Shown here in pieces: positions 33,349 through 45,085 of a stretch of 64,000 nt of DNA. Location: assembly GCA_033398695.1 (NCBI GenBank), contig CM065801.1, positions 51,222,358-51,286,357 of the forward strand, read 5' to 3'. The translations under genes were made by a program, and so were the position numbers. The notes beneath the pieces were generated by a model. It searched no databases. It saw only the letters and a program-made list of their open reading frames with translations, and was not told the origin of the DNA. Each line of letters starts with the position of its first letter. Position 1 is the first letter of the stretch. The stretch comes from Orobanche coerulescens. Its lineage: Eukaryota > Streptophyta > Magnoliopsida > Lamiales > Orobanchaceae.

Positions 33349-34837
33349 TGTAGGTCACAAGTCGTCAGGAATAAGTCTAGAGGGGGGTGAATAGACTTAT
33401 TAAACTCTTTTCCTTCATCAAATGAGTTTCTTCAGCTGTGTAATATGCAGCTAACAAACCTTAACTGCAGATGAATGGTGCGGAAGCACAGCTGGTAACA
33501 CTGCAGGTGACTTATATCAAATGTAGGTGACTTGTGTCAACTGTAAAGACTAGATAATGCGGAAGACAGTTGACTGATAAATGGAACTGTAAATATGAAT
33601 GCAGCAGATAAGTATGATGAATGCAGTAAAACACACAAGCACTTGTAGTGGTTTCAGAGGTGGGGTAATCATCTACTAGTCCACTTTTCTCTAAACCAGT
33701 TGAAGATGAATTCACTATAACTTTTAACCAGTGATAAACGTTACACTGATTCAAACCAGTTACAACAGCTTCCAACCAGTGAAAACCCGTGGCTGTTGCA
33801 ACTCCCTTGACTCCCTAGCACCTCTTGATTGAAAACCCGTGGATGCCGCAATAACTCTCGAGCTGTCTATCACCTTCCAATCAAGAACCTGTGGATGCCT
33901 TATCGGTCGCGAAACTTCTGAATCCTCGTTCACAGAAGTACCCCGTACTCAGTTTTTAAGACAAGAGTGTTGTCTTCTCTAACCTCAAGAGCTTCTTAGA
34001 ATATGATCTTTGAAACTTTGCTCTTCACGATGCTATAGTTCTTAGCTTTGATTGCTTGTAAGTATTGTTCCAATCGTACTTTGCTCAATTCTGATCTTCA
34101 GATATTTATAGTGCGATTCTTTGAGCTTCCTTCATATCCGTTGCATCTCCTGTAACAAATACATCCATTGGAGAGTGGACTTCTTTGTTTATCTTATCAT
34201 TACGTTGCACGGCTTGATTCCCTTTTCAATTCTGACCATTTGAAAGAATTCTTTTGGTCGCGCCACTTTTCTTGATTTGTATATTTATAAGTCTTCAGTA
34301 CGCGGATCTCAAGGAATAGTTTATTCCTAACTTTCCGAGAATCTTTTCGGTTTGTCTCCTTACGTCTGCATGTGTATTTCCATTATTTTTTACTTCAATG
34401 CTTTCGGACGTGGATTGAGTTTCTTAAACTTGGCTAATATATTGCCTAAAACTTCTCTGATATAACTTTGTATAAGTTCTCTGATATGATGAGGTGAAGT
34501 CCTCTGATCTGGTGATTAACTCCTCTCTGATCTGATGGTATTCTATGATCTAATGAATGTCCTGTGATTTGATGGTCAAACTTCAGCTGACCCTTGTGCT
34601 GACCAGACCTCGTCTGATATTCAGTTGTCTGCGATCAAAACTTCTCTGATATATTGGCGGTTCTATACTTAGTCGATTTTTAACTAATTAACTTCAGATC
34701 AATCTTAGCCTACATCAATGGCTAATAGAAGATACTCATTTGGTTCTTGTTTACAATGTCAAGTATTTAGAGTATACATTTGAATAAATGACAAGTACAG
34801 GGATGACATCATCAAAATCTAATAGGTATTCCTAACA
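33349..34837 (-). repeat. Copia-E 5' LTR
   Basis: TGTAGGTCACAAG ... ATTCCTAACA, 1489 bp, placed by the adjacent PBS. The partner LTR is missing. It holds a run of degenerate CTCTGATNTGATG words between about 34450 and 34660. Its outer end abuts Copia-C LTR sequence exactly, so Copia-E appears to have inserted into that LTR. Confidence 0.85.
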
Positions 34838-35732
34838 TTGGTGGGACCAGAGTACTCGAACACGACTCATACTTGAATTAGTAAGAGATGTGCCTGTGAC
34901 ATTTAGTTTGTCACTAGAGTAGTTAGACTCATTGGCTTAATCGATGGGTCAACCTCGAAGTGCGGACTATACGGGCAGGTAGCAGTCCTTACTGTACGCC
35001 AAGAAAGTATTCTATCTCCTATTAGTGAGCAGGCGAATGTCCTATACGGTTAATGGCAAATATGATCATAAGTCTTTGGCCAAAGCATTCTGATCTAGTC
35101 TTATTGGATACACTAGTAATCAGTCAGTCTTGACTTTACTGTGACCCGAAGACTTGACCGGGACATCTGATGAAGGGTCTATACATATATGGTATTCATG
35201 ACATAATGGTTATGGAATGATCCCTTCATTCGTTCTCAGTCGGGGTTTACAATGTGGCCCGCTAGGCTGGCTAAGTGCTGCCCGCACTCATTGGTTTCTC
35301 CCAATGCCGGCTGAGACGGACCTACAGAGTTGCGCATCAGGATCGTTGACGGATAAATGTAAATTATTCATCTCTCTATCAATATTAGATATTGGATATC
35401 TAATTATGATTTATCGGATAAATCAAATAGCGGTCTTATGAATTAAAATTAAGTTACTAGCTAATTAATTTAATTCATAAATTATATTTCTTAGAAAAAT
35501 ATATTTGTATTTGATACAATTAATTAATTGGATTAATTAATTAGTATAAATACATTGGTGATAAAATAGAGTGTATTTATCGGAGTCATTTGACGAACGT
35601 CCGGTACACTAGCCGAGTGACTCGTCAATTTACTTTTCGTATATACGTTACTTGATCGATCCTGTTTAGGATTCTTTATATTTAGTTTTATTATTCCACC
35701 GTGTACTCGTTTTTGTATTCAGAATCCCAACA
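34838..35732 (+). repeat. Copia-C 5' LTR, truncated
   Basis: Aligns with the 3' LTR from TTGGTGGGACCAG onward and ends GAATCCCAACA. Compared with the 3' LTR it also lacks about 500 bp after CCGAGTGACT (near 35622). Confidence 0.88.
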
Positions 35733-35733
35733 G

Positions 35734-35745
35734 TGGTATCAGCGA
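35734..35745 (+). promoter_or_regulatory. Copia-C primer-binding site
   Basis: TGGTATCAGCGA, 1 nt after the LTR; matches the initiator tRNA-Met complement over the first nine bases. Confidence 0.88.
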
Positions 35746-37370
35746 GAGGTCTATGATACCGTATATACGAATTATTTTAGCATTTGGAATGCTTGATAGT
35801 ATGGTGAATGATTTAGAATCATTTATTGTCATAATCATGGTATATGTTTATTCGTTCGTTGTAGTTATATTTTTCGTAAATTTATGTCTAAATATAAATC
35901 TTTAATTTCTTGGAAATATGATTTATAGTGAAGATATGAATGTTGAAAAAATATAGATATTGGACATCCGGTCGGAAATCTAGGCTCGTATTGCCATTGG
36001 ACGGCACCCGAAATAGTGCCCGGGGGTCTGCCATGTGGTCTAGCCTTTGGGACCGCGATCCGGCCCTGGTGCTGGCCCTGCCGAGCAGTCCAGGCAATTC
36101 GGGCTGCAGTCCAACCCCATTCTGTCTTGTTTCGGGCTCATTTTCATCGTGTATTCCTGAAAATTAATTCCCATTTTAAATTGGTTTTAATATGATTAAA
36201 ATGATATATGGTATCTCATTTTTTAGGGAAAATTAATTAAATGGAAAACATGTGATTCACCGAATTACTTTGAACGTTTTCAGAGTACTTATTGTGAGAA
36301 TTGATTGGATCAATTTTATTTAATAGTTGATTATATATATTGATTGGATATATATTTAATTTGCAATCTATTTTTTAGTATTTGTTGGATGAATGCTTTT
36401 GAATGGGGATGTGGTTCATGGATCTAGTTTTGAATAGTTCGGTTTTATTCGATTGGGTTGTAAATGTCGATTTTTAGCCTATTTATTTTACTAGAAAAAT
36501 TTGTATAGGATGCAATTTTTCAAATGTAAAATTTATATATAATGACGAAGACCGGAGGAAGATCCATTCGAGAAGACAAAGATTCAAGACCGAAGATATG
36601 TAATTAGATTACGATGTTTTTGTTCTAGGAATAGTCCATGAACTGCATGTTGGTAGTAACTAGGTTGCTATTTATTGTTTTTCATTTTGAATGATTGACA
36701 AACTCAAAAGCACTCATAAATGAATTAATGTGCAAAGTGTAACATTAATCGCGAAATTCTCCCGACCTCAGCAGACTAAGTTTGAAAAGGTTACGAGATT
36801 TCCTACCCCCCATCAAACTCGTAGAAAATTGATACCCGAGCCGGTGTGCTATGCTTCCAAGTTATCGGGGTAGTACATTTGGTGGAGGTTTATAAATTCT
36901 TGAGTGCATTAAATGCCTTCGGTTGGTGATAAATTTCGCCCCTTGAAACCTGATAGGTTGCCGGGCGAGATTCAATAGTCAGACTGATAGACGTTGATGG
37001 TCAACAACTTAGATAGTCCGGATTGCCAAGAAACCTGATACGTTGAAGGCATGAAGACTAGGGGTAAAAGAAGATTGAATCATCCATTGGATAGGTTGGT
37101 GTTGGACACCACTTTACAGAAATTAATAGGCAAGAAACCTGACAGGTTGCGTTTGTTAAATTTTGTAAAGAACTCGATCAGCAGTAAGAAGTCGATCTAA
37201 CCATGACTTCCGGGTTATAACATGGGAGTGTGTAATTCCGATAAAATTATTGGGAACCGAGAAAAGAATTATACAATCCCTTAAATTATATACTCGGTCA
37301 TAATTAAACAAGTCACTAATCCAATCTTGTCTAAACTAATGCAGAGAAACGAAACAATCTCTCACTTAAA
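35746..37370 (+). other. Copia-C untranslated leader
   Basis: About 1.6 kb between PBS and gag without believable coding. Three copies of a small inverted repeat, AACCTGATAGGTT and variants, lie at about 36948, 37032 and 37136. Such leaders usually carry packaging and dimerisation signals; that role is inference here. Confidence 0.65.
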
Positions 37371-38219
37371 ATGGCAAAGAACCCACTTGCAATACTACTT
37401 GAAAAGAATCTCCGAACTGGACCAAACTTCATTGACTGGTTGCAGAATCTGGTGACTGTACTCAGCACGGAGTCTCTGGGATACGTATTAGAGGTGGACA
37501 TTCCACCGACTCCAGTCCGAACTAGGGGTAATTAGGAAGAAATTGATGTCCATGAAAAATGGGTCAATGATGATGTGCTGGTCCGTGGCTTTATGATGGG
37601 CTCCATGACTAATGAGCTACAGAGAACGCATGAAAAAATGATTTTTGCTAGGCAGATTCTCGCACACTTGACCAAACTTTATGGAGAGCACGGTAGGACT
37701 GCAAGATATGAGATATCAAAGCGGTTATTCAGTGCTAGGATGAAGGAAGGAGAGAAAGTGGGAGACCACGTCCTCAAGATGATCTCTATGATTGAGGGGC
37801 TCGAGGTGCTCAACTTTCATATGGATTTATCCCTCCAAATTGATCTCATCCTTCAATCTCTACCTGACTCCTTCATGCAGTTTGTAATGAATTTCAACTG
37901 TAATGAGATTTCATGTACATTAGCTGGGATAATGAACGAACTGGTGATGGCACAGTCTAACATGAAGACTAGGCCGAGGGAGGCTGCTCTTGTGATTTCT
38001 TCTGGGCCTCAGAGGTCCAAGAACAAGAAGAAAAAGACCTATGGGCAGTATAAGCCCAAGAAAGGGGTGCAAAAAGTAAAGGGCAAGGCCCCAAAGGTTC
38101 AGAAGGTGGGTGGTCCCAAACCTACAGACAAATTTCTTGAATGCGGTGAGATGGGTCACTACCGTAGGACTTGTACCAATATAAATGGCGCATCAGGTAT
38201 GGAACTTCTTGGTTTTGAA
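37371..38219 (+). pseudogene. gag: Copia-C gag
   Basis: Start MAKNPLAILLEKNLRTGPNFIDW at 37371. The Gag core follows (NELQRTHEKMIFARQILAHL, MIEGLEVLNFHMDLSLQIDLIL), then a Lys-rich linker and a zinc knuckle with its first Cys changed (FLECGEMGHYRRTC). One stop, TAG at 37533. It runs into pol without a frame change, so the element makes a single Gag-Pol polyprotein, as copia elements commonly do. Confidence 0.9.
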
Positions 38220-41200
38220 ACCAATTGTTCCGCTACTGTATATTCTGCTTCATGGATTCTAGATTCAGGTGCTACTTCTTATATTTGTACCCTGAATTAG
38301 GATCTGGAACTAAGTAGGCAACTTGAAGTTGGGGAAGTGATGGTCACTGTCAGAAGTGGACAAAGTGTCGAGGCAACCGATATTGGATCACTCCTACTGG
38401 GTTTGGAATCCGATTTTATTTTAATGTTAGATGAAGTACTTGTTTTGCCCAAGGGGCATAAAAACATTGTATCTATTCCAGTCTTGGACCGGGAATGATT
38501 TTCTTTCTTCATTGGTGATGATAGTTGTACAATTTATTTTCGTAATAAAATTGTTGGTACAACTAAATTGTTGAATGGTTTATATCATCTGAACCTGCAA
38601 AACAAATTAGCAATGAACACTATAACTAGGAAACATGGCAGGCATGATACTAATCAAGCTCTTAACTGGCACCTTATACTTGGTCATGTTGGTCAGACCA
38701 AAGTTCACAAAATGGAGAAAGATGGACTTTTAAGTACATTTGGTGAAGAACCCTATCCAACTTGTGAATCCTGCCTTAGAGGCAAGATGACTAAGTCCCC
38801 CTTCACAGGGACATTTGAAAGGGCTGCTGAGAAACTTAGGTTGGTACATACCGACGTTTGTGGTGCTTTGGAAGTAGCCCATGACGGATATCTATATTTC
38901 ATAACATTTACAGGTGATCATACTAGGTATGGGATTGTGTACTTGATGAAACATATATCCGAAGCCTTTACTAAATTCAAGGAATTTAAGGCCCTGGTTG
39001 AAAAATAGACTGGATGTCATATCAAGGCACTTTGGTCAGATCGAGGTGGCGAGTATATGAGCACCGAGTTTGATGAGTTCCTTAAGGAACATGGAATAGT
39101 TTCATAATTCACGCCGCCAGGAACCCCACAGTTAAATGGTGTTTCAGAAAGAAGAAATCGCACTTTGTTGGACATGGTTCGCTCCATGTTGAATTACACT
39201 GATTAACCAATTTACCTGTGGGGGTACGCCTTACTTACCGCTGCCTATATCCTTAATAGATATCCTTCCAAATCCGTTCATATCACTCCGCATGAGATGT
39301 GGAAGGGTAAGAAACCAAGTCTAAATCCCATAAGGATTTGGGGATGTCCAGCCTATATCAAGAAGGCTAAGGTGGACAAACTGGAAGCAAGGTCCATCAA
39401 GGGACGTTTCATTGGATACCCAGAGGACTCGATGGGTTATCTATTCTACATGCCAGAGGACCATAGGGTTATTGTGGCTTTACAAGAACACTTCCTTAAG
39501 GATGAATTCATTCAGGAAGGTGGCTCGGGTAGAAATGTCTCTTTGGAAGAGCACAATGAAAGTCTCGAGGAGACATATGATCAGGGATCTCGAACCGAAT
39601 CTATTGTAACACAACCTCCATTTCAAAGGTCTGATAGGGTGTCTCACTTATCTTAGAGGTATGGTTATACACATGTCGAGGAACTGAGTCTCCAAGACAT
39701 ACCTGATATCCATGAGGACGACCCTGGCACCTATGACCAGGCGATAGTAGATGTGGACTCCGATAAATGGCAAGAAGATATGGAAGCTGAGATAGACTCG
39801 ATGCATGCCAATCAGATCTGGACTCTAGTAGATCTACCAACTGGCATGAAGCCTATTGGAAGTAAATGGATCTATAAGAGGAAGACTTATGGGGATGGCA
39901 GGGTTGACGCCTATAAGGCTAGACTTGTGGCAAACGGTTATACCCAAAAAGAAGGGATCGATTATCATGATTCCTTCTCGCCCGTAGCTATGATCAAGTC
40001 TATTCGCATGATTCTTGCCATTGCTGCCCATTACGATTATGAAATATGGTATATGGACGTCAAAATAGCTTTTCTAAATGGATACCTCGAGGAGGAAATC
40101 TACATGGAACAGCCTAATGGTTTTTTGTCCAAAGCTGATATTCATAAGGTGTGTAAGCTGCAACGAGCCATTTATGGGCTGAAGCAAGCTTCTCAGAGTT
40201 GGAACCTTCGATTTGACGAAGCAGTCAAGGATTTTGATTTCGTGCAAAATGAGGAGGATCCATGTGTTTACAAAAAGGTCAGTGGGAGCAACATTGCATT
40301 CTTAGAACTATATGTAGATGAGATTCTACTTATGGGAAATAACGTAGCAATGCTCAGTAGTGTGAAAGCTTGGATTTCTAAAATGTTCTCCATGTAAGAC
40401 TTGGGACAATCTTCCTATATTCTAGGGATCCGTCTTTAGAGACAGACCACGAAGAATGATAGGACTTTCCCAAGCCCTCTATATAGAAGAGATCCTGAGA
40501 AGATTCAAGATGGATAAATCTGAAAGAGGGTTCCTTCCCATGCGATATGGAATTCATCTCACCAAGAAAATGTGTCCTCAAAGTGAGGAAGACAAAAGAG
40601 AGATGATTAAGGTATCATATGCCTCGGTAGTAGGCAGCCTCATGTACGCTATGTTATGCACGAGACTGGACTTAGCCTACATTGTGAGTGTGGTAAGTCG
40701 TTTTCAAGCAAACCCGGGAAGGGAACACTGGATTGCCATTAAGAACATTCTTAAGTACTTAATAAGGACTAGTGATATGGTTCTTACTTACGGTGGTGGA
40801 GAACTAAATGTGGTTGGATTCACCGATCCTGATTTTCAAGGAGACAAAAACGACTGTAAGTCAACATCTGGGTATTTGTTTACTCTCAATGGAGGAGCAG
40901 TGTCTTGGAGAAGCTCCAAACAAAGCGCGACTGCAGATTCCATCTGCCAAGCAGAGTACCAAGCTGCCTTACAGGCTAGAAAGGAAGCATTTTGGATGCA
41001 GAAGTTTGTGCAAGAACTTCAAGTGGTGCCTAACACAGAGCTGCCTATATCACTATTCTGTGATAATGATGGAGATGTCACCCAAGACAAGAAGCCAAGG
41101 GCTCACCATAGCACCAAGCATATAGAGAGAAAGTATCATCTCATTCGAGAGATGGTTAGCAAAGGATATGTTTCGTTGCAAAGAGTAGACACAGAAGACA

Positions 41201-41235
41201 ACATATCTGACCCGCTTACCAAGCCGTTATCTTAG
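38220..41235 (+). pseudogene. pol: Copia-C pol
   Basis: Protease WILDSGATSY; pre-integrase zinc motif (WHLILGH ... CESCLRGK); integrase with D (HTDVCGAL), D (WSDRGGEY) and E (NGVSERRNRTL); integrase end WGCPAYIKK; RT with GSKWIYKRK, MDVKIAFLNG and LYVDEILLMG, where the normal YVDD is YVDE (40311-40322); RNase H region with SICQAEYQA, CDNDGD and STKHIERKYHLIRE. The frame of gag continues to 40397, with stops at 38298, 38496, 39006, 39105, 39204, 39654 and 40395, then shifts to the frame ending at 41235. Several stops sit where copia proteins usually have Gln (CAG or CAA), consistent with C-to-T decay. Confidence 0.92.
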
Positions 41236-41299
41236 GCTGTCTTGGAACGACATCTGAAGAACATGGGTATTAGATACCATTATGTATGACATTGAGTGC

Positions 41300-41310
41300 A
41301 AGTGGGAGAT
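41300..41310 (+). promoter_or_regulatory. Copia-C polypurine tract
   Basis: AAGTGGGAGAT directly before the 3' LTR, whose first bases read CGTTAG instead of the expected TGTTAG. Confidence 0.8.
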
Positions 41311-42415
41311 CGTTAGTAATATGCCCTCGAATGCCACTCAACGGATGAGAGAGAATGGGCATTGTACTTGTAATTATGGAATTATCAATAAAAAGGCAAT
41401 ATGATTCATTGATTGTTTATTGTATTTCAAATGCATTCTTAATTTGGTAAACATTGAAGTGAAGTCCATGTATATAAGATCGAGCATTCCACTCTCATTA
41501 GGGGATAAGAGAAAATGCACTGAAAATGTTTAAAGCTTATTTAAGTGAACCATTCGCAAGTTGATAAACTTAATTGGGAATTAAGTTTTGAGTAAGACTT
41601 ATATAACTGATGCTAGGACATGTGCATGTATTGATAGCATAGTTATAAGTATATTGGTGGGACCAGTGTACTCGAACATGACTCATACGTGATTCAGTCA
41701 CACGGTATTCACTCTTGGAGAGTCGATGACGAATCGAAAGGTTGTGATAGTATGCGTGGACCTTTGACTTGAGGGTTCAGTAAGAGATGTGCATGTGACA
41801 TTTAGTTTGTCATTAGAGTAGTTAGACTCATTTGCTTAATCGCTGGGTCAAACTCAAAGTGCGGACTATACGGGCAGATAGCAGTCCTTACTATACGCCA
41901 AGAAAGGATTCTATCTCCTGTTAGTGAGAAGGAGAATGTCCTATATGATTAATGGAAAATAAGATCATAAGTCTTTGGCCAAAGCATTCTGATCTAGTCG
42001 TATTAGATACACTAGTAATCAGTCGGTCTTGATTTGCATTAACATATGTATAGTGTCTAGTTAATAGTAGGGTTTGACTTTACCGTGACCCGAGGACTTG
42101 ACCGGGATATCTGATGAAGGGTGTATTCGTATATGGTATTCACGACATAATGGTTCTGGAATGATCCCTTCATTCGTTCTCACTCGGGGTTTACAGTGCG
42201 GCGCGCTAGGCTGGCTAAGTGCTGTCTACACTCATTGGTTCCTCCCAATGCTGGCTGAGACGGACCTACAGAGTCGCGCATCAAGATCGTTGACGGATAT
42301 ATGTGAATTCTTCATCTCTCTATTAATATTAGATATTGGATATCTAATTATGATTTATTGTATAAATCAAATAGCGGCCTTATGAATTAAAATTAAGTTA
42401 TTGGGTAATTAATTT
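41311..42415 (+). repeat. Copia-C 3' LTR, left piece
   Basis: Intact U3-side sequence, including the ~345 bp lost from the 5' LTR. It ends at the AATTT target-site duplication (42411-42415) of G4. Confidence 0.9.
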
Positions 42416-42504
42416 TGTCACTCCCCCACACCGGGGTTGGACGAGAACGCGACAGTTAACATAATAAATAACGTTTGTGATAATACATTCTAGTAAAGCA
42501 TACA
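42416..42504 (-). repeat. G4 solo LTR, left piece
   Basis: TGTCACTCCCCCACACCGGGG start, cut at 42504 by G3. Seen from the minus strand this is the LTR end CCCCGGTGTGGGGGAGTGACA-like. See the entry at 52102 for the rest. Confidence 0.75.
42500..42504. repeat. Target-site duplication of G3
   Basis: ATACA at 42500-42504 and 52097-52101, exact. Confidence 0.95.
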
Positions 42505-42658
42505 TGTAATATCCGGATTTATTACAGTGTATTTCATCTGTATTCAAACCATGTATTATTTCGGATTGGTGATTTTGATTATTGGAGTATGATATTTAGT
42601 GCATTAATATCATTATACATAAGTATAGCAACTTGCAAAATTGCTCAAACAACCTCGT

Positions 42659-42882
42659 GATAGCGCACGTTAAGAATGTATCTTAACGCGCGCTATCGGG
42701 CCATTATTAGCGCACGCTATGCAGGTATGAGTAACGTGCGCTAAGGACTCAATTATTGAGCGGGCGGTGGCTCGTGCGCCCGTGACATGGGTCCGGATAA
42801 GATTCCCGCTGACGCACCCGGACAAAATCTGAAGTCAACCATTATTAGCGCACGCTAAGGGATGCTTAGTAGCGTGCGCTAA
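42659..42882 (+). repeat. AGCG-NN-CGCT motif array, G3 5' LTR, upstream cluster
   Basis: Six motifs of TTAGCGCACGCTAA type at 42659, 42683, 42707, 42731, 42845 and 42869; the first four are exactly 24 bp apart. Both orientations (GCGCACGC and GCGTGCGC) occur. The TATA box starts 21 bp after the last motif. Confidence 0.88.
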
Positions 42883-42902
42883 CTTATCAATAATGCAGAA
42901 AT

Positions 42903-42910
42903 TATAAATG
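42903..42910 (+). promoter_or_regulatory. TATA box of G3 5' LTR
   Basis: TATAAATG; repeated at 50121-50128 in the 3' LTR. Confidence 0.65.
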
Positions 42911-44859
42911 GGACATCAACCGTGTTGGCTTGCATTTCTTTCGCACTTTCCTCAATCTTGAGAGTTCAGAGAGTTGTAGAAATACTCTTATACTCTTTGT
43001 ACACTTATTTTTGATGTTTATACTTTGGTTACCACGTGGATTGTTGTTTGATGTGGTATAGGACCTTGGAAGGGCTTACAACCTACCGTTGTTGGATTCT
43101 ACCTTACGGTTCGCTGATTTCGTCATTTTAAGGTATGTTCAATCTATCTCCAGACTTAGAGTTGGATTCTAACGATTTGGATGATCATGTTAACAAGATA
43201 TGGATTTTCATAGATGAATTATCCAAGTATATCATGTTTGGAATAGTGAGTTGTATAAGCCTGGAATACCTTGATTATAATCATCATGATTCGAATCTTA
43301 GTACACTGGATATGTGAAGAGAAGCTTCTATCATTGGTTAACCGAATCTAATAGATGATTTCATAGTAATCTTGGACTAGACGTTAACATCCTTATTGTT
43401 AGATAAATCTAAGGTTTGATCATGGAAGGATTTATCTAGTATATATAGGACGTTTATCAACTTCAGTAGGATAATATGGACTGATATAGAGGTGTTGATA
43501 TCAACCATTTAGTTTTTCGTATTATCGTATGAAGATTTGAAGTCGGAAAAGAATATGGTTTTATATTGGCATGCATATCCTTGAATCCGAAGTTGTCTTT
43601 ATCCGTATAATCATTCATGAGGGTGTAGACATAGTATTCATGGAAGTAACATGAATTATCACGCAAGATTTCGTTGTTTCAAACATGGCAAGAACAGTTT
43701 CGCTCACCAAGAAATCGCCATGCATAGATAGCGCACGCTATGCTATGCAATGTAACGTCTTCTCGAGCGAGATGTTAGCGTCGCTACATTTGGTATGCGT
43801 AACGTCGCTAGACCATCGAGCAAGTCGATTGGCTGATCGGTGTAATCTTGTCCATGCATCGTTAGCGTCGGCTGGCTTTGTTGTGTTTGCGTCGCTTATC
43901 GTGCACGTAACGACGCTACGAGAATACTTAGCGTGCGCTAAGCTATTCGGGCGATTGCGCTTATGAACTTTTTACCGTTAATCGAATTGTTTAACATTCA
44001 TACGACGTGAGATAAATCTATATCATTTCTTTTGTTAAGGTTTGGTCTCGTTACGTGATTGATTGAGGAGGACGACCTTCGAGTGTTCATTTTCGTGGAA
44101 GGGTTATTATTGTCTTCAAATCGAGGCAAGTACCTTAATTGTTTTACGTATTGTTGTTATACATATTATCGTGCATGTATGTCGTTATTGTATGTCCACC
44201 TCGTGTTGGTCCGACGGGATCATCGGGGGATCTATGCTAGCGCATACCGGATCATCGGACGGGTTTTTCCACCACGGGTTGGTCGACGATCATCGTGGGT
44301 TCTAGGCGTGAACGCTGGATCGATGGAATTACCATGTGTATGTATTGATATCATGTTGTGATTATCAGTTGTGTATGTTATGTTTGAGTTTCTCGTAGGA
44401 GAAGACTCGTTGGTATTTTGTCGTTTACGTTATCATTATTATTCACCGTGAGATATGAATAATATGTTGTGGTACTTGTACTAGCATCGTTGTGCTAACC
44501 CCTTCGGGGTGAACATTTTGTTTGTGTTCGGGATCCGGGAGAGGCTGAAACAACCCTTTGGAACAGTATGACGACGAGGGTGCGAGTGATGTCGACCGGG
44601 TTTATTTATCTGTTGTTTATTCGTTATTTCAATAAGTACTCGAGTACGAAGTCGGTTGTGATATTTTGAATTTGGTGATGTATTATTAAGTTCATTGAAC
44701 AATTGTACTATTCTGTATTGGGTCGAACCGATGTCTTGTAATTCCGTTATTTCCATTTATTAGTACCTTTTTATACTTGTTCAATTCTTGACCTTGTAAA
44801 TCCTTACGTAAAGGATTTACGGCTATAATATTCCCGAATATATCGGGGTGTTACGAATA

Positions 44860-44871
44860 TGGTATCGAGCT
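44860..44871 (+). promoter_or_regulatory. G3 primer-binding site
   Basis: TGGTATCGAGCT, equal to the expected TGGTATCAGAGCT minus one base at the CAG. Confidence 0.85.
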
Positions 44872-45085
44872 AAGATTATGGATATCTTGGCGTTGGGTTA
44901 AAATAGGGTCATTTATGTCTTTTGGGGTAACCGCCGTGAATGACATCACCGCACCGCCACGTCTTCATTGCGAACAGTGGTTGTAAGTTCCTAAACTCTA
45001 TCTCGTTCTTTGCATATTGTATCTCTTTATACTCGGATATTAGAACGATGTTGTTTTACGTATATTGAGTATTTATGCTTACGGT

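Larger units (their letters stand above)
42505..44855 (+). repeat. G3 5' LTR
   Basis: TGTAATATCCGG ... GGGTGTTAC, last A replaced by G. It contains the AGCGCACGCT array at 42659-42882 before the TATA, and a second, eroded cluster at about 43727-43942. Confidence 0.93.

Noticed and set aside
44059..44361. 100-residue frame, repeated at 51285-51578
   Set aside because: Lies inside both G3 LTRs, which explains its duplication; no similarity to any family I know.
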